Position numbers and translations under genes: made by a program | Notes under the pieces: model-generated | Told to the model about the DNA's origin: nothing | Seen by the model: only the letters and a program-made list of their open reading frames with translations | Database searches by the model: none | In this document: one piece after another, positions 56,091 to 64,000 of the stretch | Layout of the letters: each line of letters starts with the position of its first letter | Numbering within the stretch: position 1 is the first letter of the stretch | Assembly (NCBI GenBank): GCA_018699955.1 | Contig: JABISG010000074.1 | Location: 124,001 to 188,000 of the forward strand | Direction: 5' to 3' | Origin: Planctomycetaceae bacterium | GTDB taxonomy: Bacteria > Planctomycetota > Planctomycetia > Planctomycetales > Planctomycetaceae | DNA: 64,000 bases

Positions 56091-57533
56091 ATGTGTTGTC
56101 GAGTTGCTCTGTATGTTGCCATTTGTGGTTGCGGCTTTTTGTGTAGACCAGCGAGCCTCGAAGCAGCCGATGAACCGACGCGCGGCGAAGTGTCGGCAGC
56201 GCTTCGCAAGGCCGTCGGCTTTTTCCGCGGTAAGGTCTCAATCAACGGCGGCTACCTGTGGCGATACAGTGCCGACCTTTCCATTCGCGAAGGGGAAGGC
56301 AAAGCGGGGGCCGAGACCGCCTGGGTCCAGCCGCCCGGCACGCCAACCGTTGGCGAAGCGTATCTTCGCGCCTACCGGTTGACCGGTGATGACTACTACC
56401 TCGATGCCGCCCGCGAGACGGCACTCGCATTGGTTGCCGGGCAGCTGCGCTCGGGCGGATGGGATTACCGCATCGAGTTCAACCCCCGCCAGCGAAGCCG
56501 GTACGCATATCGCATCGACGGCAAAACGAATGGCAGTCGGAATGTGACCACGCTCGACGACAACACCACACAGTCGGCACTGCGATACTTGATGCGATTC
56601 GATCAGGCGACCCAATTCAAAAACGCGAAAGTTCACGCGGCCGTTGAATTCGCGCTCTCGTCGTTGCTCGAAGCTCAATATCCCAATGGCGCATGGCCAC
56701 AGCGTTTCAGCGAATCTCCCAACCCCAAAGAATTCCCCGTGCTGAAGGCGAGCTTTCAGAAAACGTGGTCGCGGAAATACGAGAAGAAGGACTATCGAGG
56801 GCATTACACCTTCAACGACAACGGCATCGCCGATGTGATCGACGTGATGTTTCTCGCCCGTGACATTTATGGTGAGAAGAAGTACGGGGCCGCTGCCGAG
56901 AAAGCGGGGGATTTCATTCTGCTTGCACAACTGCCCGAACCGCAACCGGGCTGGGCGCAGCAATATGACCACGACATGCACCCCGCCTGGGCGCGCCGAT
57001 TCGAGCCGCCGGCGGTCACCGGCGGCGAATCGCAGGGAATCATGCGAACGCTGATGACACTCTACCGCCAGACGGGCAAGCAGAAATATCTCGAACCGAT
57101 TCCGCGAGCGTTGGCGTACTACAAGAGATCGGCACTGCCCGACGGACGGTTGGCACGATTCTACGAAATCAAAACCAACCGGCCGCTCTACTTTGTGAAG
57201 GACACCTACGAATTGACCTACAGCAGCGAGAACATGCCGACGCATTACGGCTTCATCGTCGGCTCGCGGCTCGATTCGATCGAGCGGGAATACAAGAAGT
57301 TGCTCAAGACAGACCCCGCGAAATTGAATCCACCGTCGAAGCAGCCGGTCTATCGCATGTCGGCCGGCCTGGCGGCGCGAGCGAAATCGGTGATCGAGGC
57401 GATGGACTCGCGCGGCGCGTGGGTCGAGGCGGGCAGCCTGAAGTACGCCGGCAAGACAGAAACGATGATCGATTCCCGCACGTTCACAAAAAATGTTGAC
57501 GTGCTGGCACAGTTTCTCGCGGCGTCGAAGTGA
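56091..57533 (+). CDS. Secreted pectate lyase (PelA/PL10-like)
   Basis: 480 residues from ATG 56091, which has GGGGAAAG upstream and begins a Cys-rich signal peptide cut near LEAAD. The alpha/alpha-toroid of PL10-type lyases is supported by LDDNTTQSALRYLMRFD, the substrate-side GGWDYRIEFNPRQRSRY, FNDNGIADVIDVMF, and PEPQPGWAQQYDHDMHPAWARRFEPPAV. The last contains conserved Trp/Arg/Asp residues. It cleaves polygalacturonate by beta-elimination outside the cytoplasm. The product, unsaturated galacturonide, feeds the KDG route represented in this window by the PfkB kinase. Confidence 0.92.
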   Translation: MCCRVALYVAICGCGFLCRPASLEAADEPTRGEVSAALRKAVGFFRGKVSINGGYLWRYSADLSIREGEGKAGAETAWVQPPGTPTVGEAYLRAYRLTGDDYYLDAARETALALVAGQLRSGGWDYRIEFNPRQRSRYAYRIDGKTNGSRNVTTLDDNTTQSALRYLMRFDQATQFKNAKVHAAVEFALSSLLEAQYPNGAWPQRFSESPNPKEFPVLKASFQKTWSRKYEKKDYRGHYTFNDNGIADVIDVMFLARDIYGEKKYGAAAEKAGDFILLAQLPEPQPGWAQQYDHDMHPAWARRFEPPAVTGGESQGIMRTLMTLYRQTGKQKYLEPIPRALAYYKRSALPDGRLARFYEIKTNRPLYFVKDTYELTYSSENMPTHYGFIVGSRLDSIEREYKKLLKTDPAKLNPPSKQPVYRMSAGLAARAKSVIEAMDSRGAWVEAGSLKYAGKTETMIDSRTFTKNVDVLAQFLAASK

Positions 57534-57539
57534 ATCGCG

Positions 57540-58352
57540 TTACGCTTCCGCCGCTTCGCGCATCTTTTCCAGACCCTCGCGGGCAACTTCTGCGGCGTCC
57601 ATTGCCCAGTAGCTGCGGTTGAACAGTTCCAGCGACAGCCAGCGGTTGTATCCCGTTTGACGGAGTAGGTCGCAGAACCGTTTCAAATCGACAACGCCGT
57701 CGCCCGGCATCACGCGGTCGCAGTCTTGCTGCAGTTCGCGTGGCGGAAGGCCGGGCGAATCGTTGAAGTGCGAAATCGCAATCTGATTGGCCGTGAGTTG
57801 TGCGATCGATTCGATCGATCCGCCGCCGCGGAAACAGTGAAACGGATCGAGCACGGTTGTCGCATCGGGATGCCCCGATCCCTGCATGACGCGTAATGCC
57901 GCCTCGATGCTGTTGACCTCTTCGGAGAACCCCAGGTACTCCATCACCGGCTTGACGCCGAACTCTTGGCCCAGTTCGAGCAGACGACGATAATTCGTCG
58001 CGCCGACCTCAAAATCAACCGGCCCCAGCGGCGGGCCGCCGATGGCATACGGTGCGCCGATCTCGCGGGCCTGCTCCAACCGTCGTTTGGTCTCGTCCTC
58101 CGCACGTTCGTAAACCGCACCAACGGTATCCCACCAGCCTTTGAGGAAAATGGTCGTCGGAACTTCCAGCCCGTTATCCGCCACCGCGTTTTTTACGTCG
58201 GCCAGCGATCCGCCCGTCGCCAGATGCGCGTCGATATCGCTGTGCCACAATTCAATCGCCGCGTACCCGGTTTGTCCGGCAATCCGGATCTTCTCCAGAA
58301 TGGGCGTCGGCATGATCGTGCTGGAATTCAGGCAGTAGATAAAGTCGGCCAT
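57540..58352 (-). CDS. Sugar-phosphate isomerase/epimerase-like TIM-barrel protein
   Basis: 270 residues, the usual size of the xylose-isomerase-like TIM-barrel family (AP-endonuclease 2 superfamily). Metal and substrate residues typical of the family can be seen in KPVMEYLGFSEEVNSIEA (Glu), TTVLDPFHCFRGG (Asp, His), ISHFNDSPG (His, Asp) and MPGDGVVDLKRF. No signal peptide, so cytoplasmic. It converges tail to tail with the pectate lyase. Substrate unknown; isomerisation of a ketose or inosose is the likely reaction class. Confidence 0.88.
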   Translation of the reverse strand: MADFIYCLNSSTIMPTPILEKIRIAGQTGYAAIELWHSDIDAHLATGGSLADVKNAVADNGLEVPTTIFLKGWWDTVGAVYERAEDETKRRLEQAREIGAPYAIGGPPLGPVDFEVGATNYRRLLELGQEFGVKPVMEYLGFSEEVNSIEAALRVMQGSGHPDATTVLDPFHCFRGGGSIESIAQLTANQIAISHFNDSPGLPPRELQQDCDRVMPGDGVVDLKRFCDLLRQTGYNRWLSLELFNRSYWAMDAAEVAREGLEKMREAAEA

Positions 58353-58376
58353 TGAATGCGCTCCGCTGAAATTCGA

Positions 58377-58451
58377 GAGTCGAGAGACTAGAGTCTAGAG
58401 CCGGAAGCGATGAAGGTCGAGCGCCGGCTCCCAGCTCCTGTCTCTCGACTC
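58377..58451. repeat. Inverted heptanucleotide-repeat element
   Basis: GAGTCGAGAGAC (58377-58388) and its exact complement (58440-58451), built of 7-base units (GAGTCGA, GAGACTA, GAGTCTA). Same design as 17493-17587 and 43735-43804. Confidence 0.5.
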
Positions 58452-58507
58452 TTGACTCGATTGTGTATAATCGCCCTATGGGAAACTCTGCCCCCACCTG
58501 CAATTCG

Positions 58508-60025
58508 ATGTTGCGAACAGCGTTTTCTCGGCTGGTAGTTGCCGGGTTGATTGGCGCGGTTGTTGGCGGATGCGGTCAAGACGATGGCAGACCGACGAAA
58601 TCATCTGGTGAAACCGTTTCTCGCGAACGTGAGGGAACGACGTCGAAATCCGACGCGTCATCGTCGCCGTTTGCAGCGGCAACCGGCGATGATTCGCGGC
58701 CATCGGAACCGGTTGTTGAAGTGGATACGGCAAATCAGCCGCCAGTCAAACCGAGTCCTGTGCCGCAACCCATCTTTCGCAAATCCGATACGCGTCCACG
58801 TCACGATGACGCGAAGCTGGCCGCGCTTGGCATTCGCGCGTTCGAGTCAAATCGGCTGAAACTGTATACCGACATCGATCCCAAACTCGCCGCCAAGCTC
58901 CCGCCGCTCATCGATGCCGCCTACACCGCTTGGGAAGCGTACTTCGGCAAGTTGCCTGCCAATCGCGAGCGAACCAACTTTCAGGTAACCGGCTACCTGA
59001 TGGCCGACAAGGGGCGGTTTCGCGATGCCGGCCTCATCCCCGGCAACCTGCGTCCGTTCGTCAACGGGCGACATCGCGGGGCGGAATTCTGGATGAACGA
59101 TCAAAAGTACGATTACTACCGCAGCCATCTCGTCATTCACGAATCGACCCACTGCTTCATGGAGGCCATTGCCGGCGAACGGTATTACGAAGGGCTGCCC
59201 GCCTGGTACTGGGAGGGCATGGCTGAACTGTTCGGCACGCACCAAACCGACACGCAGGGGAAGGTTCACTTCCGCGTGATGCCCGATGATCGCGAAAACT
59301 TCGCCGGCCTCGGCCGAGTGACCCTCGTCCGCGAGGCGGTCGATGCGGGCAAACGTAAGTCAATCGGCGGCGTCACGCGACTGCGGGGCGGCGATTTCAT
59401 CGGCAATGATGCCTACGCCTGGTCGTGGGCGTTGTGTAAGTTTCTCGATACGCACCCCGCCTACCAGAAACGGTTCCACGAATTCGGTCGCCTGCTGACG
59501 GGATCCCGTTTCAAGCGGGCATGGAGGGAATTTGGCATCGATTTGCAAGGGCCAATGGTGGCCGAGTGGACGTTGTTTGTCAACAATTTGCAGTACGGCT
59601 ACGACATCGAACGGGCCGCCATCGATTTCCGCCCCGGCAAACAGGTTGCGGGCGACGCCGCGCTCAACAAGGCGAACATCCGCGCCGATCGCGGTTGGCA
59701 GTCGGCAGTTCTTCGAGTTGAAAAAGGGACGAAATACGTCATCACCGCCAGCGGCCAATTCACGTTGGCCCAGCAACCCAAACCGTGGATCAGCGAAGCG
59801 GGCGGCATCAGCTTCGACTACTTCGGCGGCCGTCCGTTGGGATTACTGTTGGCAGCCATTCATTCCGACGGACAAGAGATACTGCCGGAATTCGCTGTCG
59901 GTCGCCAACACGAATTCGTCGCCCCGGCCAGCGGCACATTATACTTCCGCCTGAACGATTCCTGGAGCCGTCTCACCGACAACACGGGGCAAGTCAACGT
60001 TGGTGTTCAGCTTGGGAACCAGTGA
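58508..60025 (+). CDS. Lipoprotein with zinc-peptidase-like HESTH motif
   Basis: About 505 residues. I prefer ATG 58508: it yields a clean lipoprotein signal (MLRTAFSRLVVAGLIGAVVGGC), and a TATAAT at 58466-58471 lies only seven bases before the alternative ATG at 58478. A Ser/Thr/Pro-rich linker follows to about residue 90. The middle has HLVIHESTHCFMEAI and, 27 residues on, YWEGMAELFGTH, which fits the HExxH plus distal Glu plan of gluzincin-type metallopeptidases of DUF1570-like families. A C-terminal beta domain ends with a repeated LYFRLND-like edge. Likely outer surface or periplasmic; substrate unknown. Confidence 0.82.
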   Translation: MLRTAFSRLVVAGLIGAVVGGCGQDDGRPTKSSGETVSREREGTTSKSDASSSPFAAATGDDSRPSEPVVEVDTANQPPVKPSPVPQPIFRKSDTRPRHDDAKLAALGIRAFESNRLKLYTDIDPKLAAKLPPLIDAAYTAWEAYFGKLPANRERTNFQVTGYLMADKGRFRDAGLIPGNLRPFVNGRHRGAEFWMNDQKYDYYRSHLVIHESTHCFMEAIAGERYYEGLPAWYWEGMAELFGTHQTDTQGKVHFRVMPDDRENFAGLGRVTLVREAVDAGKRKSIGGVTRLRGGDFIGNDAYAWSWALCKFLDTHPAYQKRFHEFGRLLTGSRFKRAWREFGIDLQGPMVAEWTLFVNNLQYGYDIERAAIDFRPGKQVAGDAALNKANIRADRGWQSAVLRVEKGTKYVITASGQFTLAQQPKPWISEAGGISFDYFGGRPLGLLLAAIHSDGQEILPEFAVGRQHEFVAPASGTLYFRLNDSWSRLTDNTGQVNVGVQLGNQ

Positions 60026-60075
60026 AACGGCAATCGCACATCATCCATCCCCCTCTTTCGCGAGGAAATCCAACC

Positions 60076-60996
60076 ATGAACTTCACCCGCCGCACGTTCC
60101 TGCAATCAACTGCCGTCACCGCTACCGCCGCAATCACTCTGCCGCGCTGTCTGGCGGGCGAGAAGTCAAAACCGGCTAACAAGAACCCGCTTGCCGGTGA
60201 AGTGGGGATTACGACGTCGTCGCTGTCGGGACACGTTGTCTCCCGCCCGACCAAGTCCAAATTCACGCTGCTCGAATTGCCGCGCATTTTGCGCGACGAA
60301 CTCGACATGCGGGTGATCGATTTGAACACCTCGACGCTTGCCTCAGAAGAACCGGCTTATCTCGACAAGGTCCGCGCCGCCGCCGACAAGGCGGGCTGCG
60401 TTCTTACGAATTTGAAACTGAACCAGCGCGGCCTCGACATGAACAGCCGCGACAAAGACGTCCGTGACAAGGCGCTGGCCATCTATAAAAAATCGATCGA
60501 TGCGGCCGCGCGACTCGGCTTGAAATGGGCCCGGCCGCTGCCGCTCAAACCGAAACCCGATATGGCAATTCACGTCGCCAGCTATCGCGAACTGGCCGAC
60601 TATGCCGCCGAGCGAAATATCCAGATGCTCATTGAGAACTACGGCTGGATGGAATCGGACCCCGATTCGGTGCCGAAACTGGTGAAAGCCATCGACCGCA
60701 ACGTCGCCGTCTCGCCCGACACGGGCAACTGGAAAGACAATACCGTTCGCTACAAAGGTTTGGCCGCCGCCTTTCCGTTGGCGGTCTCCTGCGACTTCAA
60801 AGCCCGCAAACTGGGACCCAAGGGAGAACACGAATTATACGACCTGAAACGCTGTTTCGAGGTCGGCTGGAAAACCGGCTTCCAAGGCCCCTGGTGCCTG
60901 GAACACGCGAACTCTAATCGGAAAGTTCTCTTCCGCGAGTTGGCAATGCTGCGCGACATGTTGCGCGGGTGGATGAAGGATGCAAACAGTTCCTAG
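60076..60996 (+). CDS. Tat-exported sugar isomerase/epimerase-like TIM-barrel protein
   Basis: 306 residues. A GAGGA site sits seven bases before the ATG, and a twin-arginine signal (FTRRTFLQSTAVTATAAITL) follows. The TIM barrel carries the usual acidic/His sites: MRVIDLNTSTL, IQMLIENYGWMESD, VSPDTGNWKDN, AVSCDFKARK and WCLEHANSNRK. Exported members of this otherwise cytoplasmic family are frequent in planctomycetes. It starts 50 bases after the lipoprotein gene and may be co-transcribed. Substrate unknown. Confidence 0.88.
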   Translation: MNFTRRTFLQSTAVTATAAITLPRCLAGEKSKPANKNPLAGEVGITTSSLSGHVVSRPTKSKFTLLELPRILRDELDMRVIDLNTSTLASEEPAYLDKVRAAADKAGCVLTNLKLNQRGLDMNSRDKDVRDKALAIYKKSIDAAARLGLKWARPLPLKPKPDMAIHVASYRELADYAAERNIQMLIENYGWMESDPDSVPKLVKAIDRNVAVSPDTGNWKDNTVRYKGLAAAFPLAVSCDFKARKLGPKGEHELYDLKRCFEVGWKTGFQGPWCLEHANSNRKVLFRELAMLRDMLRGWMKDANSS

Positions 60997-61019
60997 TCGA
61001 GTTTCTAGACACGCCAACA

Positions 61020-61036
61020 CCGCTTGCGGTTTAGCG
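61020..61036. repeat. Short palindromic repeat, CCGCTAAACCGCAAGCGG family
   Basis: CCGCTTGCGGTTTAGCG, in reverse orientation, between the epimerase-like gene and the dehydratase gene. Confidence 0.55.
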
Positions 61037-61098
61037 TATCACCAGCAAACAGCGATTCTCCCTCAACACGCAATTCTCTCACCCTACCGAAACACCAC

Positions 61099-63084
61099 AT
61101 GACAAATCCCACGCTTGACGAACTGTTATCCGGTCCTGCCACGGTCTTCGACGACATTCACACCGAAGGTGTCGGGCCGGCTGGGCAATTGCCGATTACT
61201 GACGACATGCTGCGCGATTCGCCCAGTGGGGATTTATTTGGGATGACGCAGAATGCTGGCATGGGGTGGAATCCGCAGCAGTTGTTGCGCGATCAGTATC
61301 TCATTCTCAGCACGCAGGGCGGCATTCGCGGCGAAAGCGGGCAGCCGATTGCGCTCGGTTATCATACCGGGCATTGGGAGGTCGGCCTGCTAATGCGAGC
61401 CGCTGCCGAAGAACTTGATCGGCGGGAAAAGTTGCCGTTCGCTGCGTTTGTCAGCGATCCCTGCGATGGGCGTTCGCAGGGAACGACGGCGATGATGGAC
61501 AGCCTGGCCTACCGCAACGACGCGGCGATTGTGCTGGGACGGCTGATTCGCTCGCTGCCGACGCGCAAGGGGGTTGTTGGCGTCGCGACTTGTGACAAAG
61601 GGTTGCCGGCGATGATGCTGGCGTTGGCGGCCGCGACAAAATTGCCGTCCGTCATTGTTCCCGGAGGCGTGACACTGCCTGCGAAAAGCGCCGAAGATGC
61701 GGGCAAGGTACAGTCGATTGGCGCGCGCTTCGCGCATGGGGAAATCACACGGGAATACGCGGCCGACATGGGTTGCCGCGCCTGTGGCACGCCGGGGGGT
61801 GGTTGTCAGTTTCTGGGGACGGCGGCCACTTCGCAGGTTGTTGCTGAAGCGCTCGGAATGGCGCTGCCTCACACGGCGCTTGCGCCATCGGGACAGCCCA
61901 TCTGGCGAGAAATCGGCACGCAGGCGGCGGCGGCAGTGGTTGCGATGCAGAAACAGGGAACGACGCTGGGTGACATTCTCACCGACGACGCGGTCCACAA
62001 CGCAATGACTGTACATGCGGCCGTCGGCGGTTCGACCAATCTGTTGCTGCATCTGCCCGCCGTGGCGTTTGCTGCCGGGTTGAAACGGCCGACGGTGGAT
62101 GATTGGAACCGCATCAACCGGCAGACGCCACGGTTGGTTGATGTTTTACCGAACGGTCCGGTGGGGCATCCCACGGTGCGGCTGTTTCTGGCCGGTGGCG
62201 TGCCGGAAATCATGCTGAACCTGCGAACGCTGGGCCTGCTACAGCTCGACGCGTTGACGGCATCAGGTCGATCATTGGGTGACGTTTTGGATTGGTGGGA
62301 AGGCAGCGACCGCCGTCTGCGATTGCGTGAAAAACTAACCGAACGCGATGGGATCGATCCCGACGATGTCGTCATGTCGCCCGACCGCGCATCGGACCGT
62401 GGTTTGACCAGCACGGTGACGTTTCCGGTGGGCAACATTGCACCGGAAGGATCGGTGATTAAGAGTACGGCCATCGATCCGTCAGTTGTCGATGACGACG
62501 GCGTGTTTCGCCACACGGGGCCGGCACGCGTTTTCACGTCGGAGCGCGACGCCATTGCGGCTATCAAGGGGCGAACGGAGCGAGACATCGAAGCAGGCGA
62601 TGTGATTGTGTTAATTTGCCGCGGCCCGTTGGGCGCCGGCATGGAAGAGACGTATCAGATTACATCGGCGCTGAGATACCTCGAATTTGGTAAGCAGGTG
62701 GCCGTCATCACCGATGCCCGCTTTTCTGGCGTTTCAACAGGCGCCTGCATCGGACATGTTGGTCCGGAGGCGCTCGCGGGCGGCCCGGTGGGCAAGCTCC
62801 GCGACGGCGATACGATTGAGATCATCGTTGATCGCAACAACCTCAACGGCAGCATCAATTTCATTGGCGAAGGCGACCGCCGGTTTTCCTCCGCCGACGG
62901 CGCACAGATTCTCGAAGAGCGTGAGCAGACCGTTCCACTTGCGGCAGACCCGGATTTGCCGGACGACACCCGCTTGTGGGCGATATTGCAGCAAGCCGGC
63001 GGAGGCACCTGGGGCGGCTGCGTGTACGATGTCGATGCGATTGAGGAGATTATTAACGCCGGTCGGGCAGCGCTAGGGAAATAG
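61099..63084 (+). CDS. IlvD/Edd-family sugar-acid dehydratase, YjhG/YagF (D-xylonate dehydratase) type
   Basis: 661 residues from [10 protein letters not shown], very close to the 655 of YjhG/YagF. The family N-terminus is recognisable ([29 protein letters not shown]). Fe-S cluster cysteines are expected at Cys122 (DPCDGRSQG), Cys165 (ATCDKGLP) and Cys226/229 ([14 protein letters not shown]). The C-terminal [21 protein letters not shown] is the conserved IlvD/Edd block. Such enzymes dehydrate D-xylonate or related aldonates to 2-keto-3-deoxy acids. With the pectate lyase and the KDG-type kinase it suggests sugar-acid catabolism. The short upstream frame from 61024 overlaps a repeat. Confidence 0.93.
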   Translation: MTNPTLDELLSGPATVFDDIHTEGVGPAGQLPITDDMLRDSPSGDLFGMTQNAGMGWNPQQLLRDQYLILSTQGGIRGESGQPIALGYHTGHWEVGLLMRAAAEELDRREKLPFAAFVSDPCDGRSQGTTAMMDSLAYRNDAAIVLGRLIRSLPTRKGVVGVATCDKGLPAMMLALAAATKLPSVIVPGGVTLPAKSAEDAGKVQSIGARFAHGEITREYAADMGCRACGTPGGGCQFLGTAATSQVVAEALGMALPHTALAPSGQPIWREIGTQAAAAVVAMQKQGTTLGDILTDDAVHNAMTVHAAVGGSTNLLLHLPAVAFAAGLKRPTVDDWNRINRQTPRLVDVLPNGPVGHPTVRLFLAGGVPEIMLNLRTLGLLQLDALTASGRSLGDVLDWWEGSDRRLRLREKLTERDGIDPDDVVMSPDRASDRGLTSTVTFPVGNIAPEGSVIKSTAIDPSVVDDDGVFRHTGPARVFTSERDAIAAIKGRTERDIEAGDVIVLICRGPLGAGMEETYQITSALRYLEFGKQVAVITDARFSGVSTGACIGHVGPEALAGGPVGKLRDGDTIEIIVDRNNLNGSINFIGEGDRRFSSADGAQILEEREQTVPLAADPDLPDDTRLWAILQQAGGGTWGGCVYDVDAIEEIINAGRAALGK

Positions 63085-63118
63085 GTTCGTCGCAGCGCAA
63101 CCGAAGAGCGAATGGATG

Positions 63119-63170
63119 CCACTGGCGTTTCGCCAGTGAAACACGCGAGGCACTGGCGACACGCCAGTGG
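63119..63170. repeat. Pair of palindromes (CACTGGCG..CGCCAGTG)
   Basis: Two near-identical hairpins, CCACTGGCGTTTCGCCAGTG and CACTGGCGACACGCCAGTGG, 12 bases apart, in the gap between the convergent genes. No T-run follows, so a terminator role is uncertain. Confidence 0.6.
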
Positions 63171-63207
63171 CACCCGAACTCGACTCCCTCTCCATGACAT
63201 CGACTCG

Positions 63208-64000
63208 TTATTGCTTTGGCGGTGCGGCCTCACGGACGATGGCGCCGTGTTCTTCGCTCATAATGAGCAGTGAAAACCGCTGGACGGAATTCAGTTCGTC
63301 GGTGTTCAACGAAGTGAAGTCGAAACGGCCGCGGAGATCGGTGTAGCCGTCTTTGTAAAACCGCAGCCGGCCGTCGTTCATACGGGCGTACACTTTCACG
63401 TAGGTCGTTGGCACCGGTTTGCCGGTTTCGGAGTGGGCGACGCGCACGTGGCCGTAATTCTCAATCACCTGCAGGTTGAGTGAATTTGAATAGTAGGCCT
63501 GCGATTGCGTCTGTCCGCCGCCGACAATTTCCACCAGCACGTTGCTGCTGTGTAACTGCTCGGGCAGGTCGAATGTGGCGGTTGCTTTGCCTTTGGGCAG
63601 CTCGATGGACTGCGTGGCATTGGGACGAATGTAGGCGAACTGGCCGGATTGCTGCTGCACGAATGGATTGCGGCTGAACAGCAATTCGACGTCCATCAGG
63701 TAGTAGTTCACCTGCACCTGCTGGAGATTCTGAAAGTTCAGTTTGATCTGCTTCGATTCGACCTTGAAGTTGAAGCCGGCTTCGCTGGCGGCCAGTTTGG
63801 TCTGCGTATCGGTTCTCGCTTTTGTATCGACGAGCCGCACGTCGGCCCCTTCGATTTCGTCGAGCTGCGCGATGACGGCGATGAACGCCTTTCGCCAACG
63901 AACGACGGGATGCGCGGCGTATTTGGCGGCGACAATTCGTGCGGCCGCCGTATCGCCGGTGTAAAGATCGACGTAGGCCGAGAGGTAATCGTACTGCAGT
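63208..64000 (-). CDS. Conserved hypothetical protein, 5'-truncated by the window edge
   Basis: The frame runs to the right edge without a stop, so at least 264 residues are the C-terminal part of a longer protein; GTG 63840 is internal. The visible sequence begins with a helical, TPR-like stretch (YLSAYVDLYTGDTAAARIVA) and then beta-rich modules: NLQQVQVNYYLMDVELLFSRN, a Pro/Gly region, and a C-terminal carboxypeptidase-regulatory-like fold (TYVKVYARMNDGRLRFYKDG, TDLRGRFDFTSLN). The whole suggests a secreted or surface protein. I do not recognise a named family. Confidence 0.7.
   Translation of the reverse strand, partial: LQYDYLSAYVDLYTGDTAAARIVAAKYAAHPVVRWRKAFIAVIAQLDEIEGADVRLVDTKARTDTQTKLAASEAGFNFKVESKQIKLNFQNLQQVQVNYYLMDVELLFSRNPFVQQQSGQFAYIRPNATQSIELPKGKATATFDLPEQLHSSNVLVEIVGGGQTQSQAYYSNSLNLQVIENYGHVRVAHSETGKPVPTTYVKVYARMNDGRLRFYKDGYTDLRGRFDFTSLNTDELNSVQRFSLLIMSEEHGAIVREAAPPKQ

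Overview
The window reads as a piece of a planctomycete chromosome (Planctomycetota, probably Planctomycetia; genus not determinable from sequence alone). The case rests on a split PVC-type dehydrogenase / Pirellula-type haem-binding pair, a Ser/Thr kinase fused to a formylglycine-generating-enzyme (FGE) domain and paired with an ECF sigma factor, several Tat-exported or lipoprotein sugar-related proteins, a large sialate O-acetylesterase-type SGNH hydrolase, weak Shine-Dalgarno sites, loose operons, and many short palindromic repeats between genes. Base composition and coding style look even throughout. I see no transposase, integrase, phage gene, CRISPR array or rRNA. There is one tRNA (Asp).

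Layout. 1-6.1 kb: secreted dehydrogenase and cytochrome pair, an unknown protein, and a membrane PIN-TRAM protein. 6.1-11.3 kb (minus strand): hppA (membrane pyrophosphatase), rsfS and argS. 11.7-16.2 kb (minus): an ABC exporter (ATPase, permease, translationally coupled membrane partner). 16.6-18.6 kb (minus): MoxR ATPase and DUF58 protein. 18.8-30.1 kb: a RidA-like protein, then a SecA-like ATPase lacking the C-terminal part of SecA, a TolC-like outer-membrane lipoprotein, and a divergent set of envelope genes (small membrane protein, GAF-GAF-HlyD fusion, HlyD adaptor, PqqD-like/M50 protease/HlyD fusion). 30.1-34.2 kb: purE, a small unknown, and an Fe-S cluster block (Mrp-like ATPase, sufE, sufS). 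34.2-40.3 kb (minus): a phosphatase-like/cytochrome lipoprotein, an FAD oxidoreductase, an SMP-30 lactonase-like protein, an esterase and a Tat-exported protein. 40.5-46.7 kb: a ThDP enzyme, a degenerate NtrC-like regulator, a KDG-kinase-like PfkB kinase and a sialate-esterase-like hydrolase. 46.8-53.3 kb (minus): a signalling block of nucleotide cyclase, NYN protein, ECF sigma factor and kinase-FGE. 53.4-55.9 kb: a frameshifted Nudix gene, a small membrane/zinc-ribbon frame interrupted by an in-frame TGA, a fatty-acid desaturase and tRNA-Asp. 56-63.1 kb: a pectate lyase, two TIM-barrel epimerase-like proteins, a metallopeptidase-like lipoprotein and a YjhG/YagF-type sugar-acid dehydratase. 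The right edge cuts an unknown protein.

How the genes fit. The sugar genes (pectate lyase, sugar-acid dehydratase, KDG-type kinase, TIM-barrel isomerases, SMP-30, acetylesterase) suggest use of plant or algal polysaccharides and sugar acids. The most unusual region is 19.3-30.1 kb. There, a truncated SecA-type motor sits beside a TolC-like channel, two HlyD-type adaptors and a peptide-protease/adaptor fusion, with no ABC or RND pump in the block. I propose it as a candidate undescribed envelope export or peptide-processing system; this is inference from domain content and neighbourhood.
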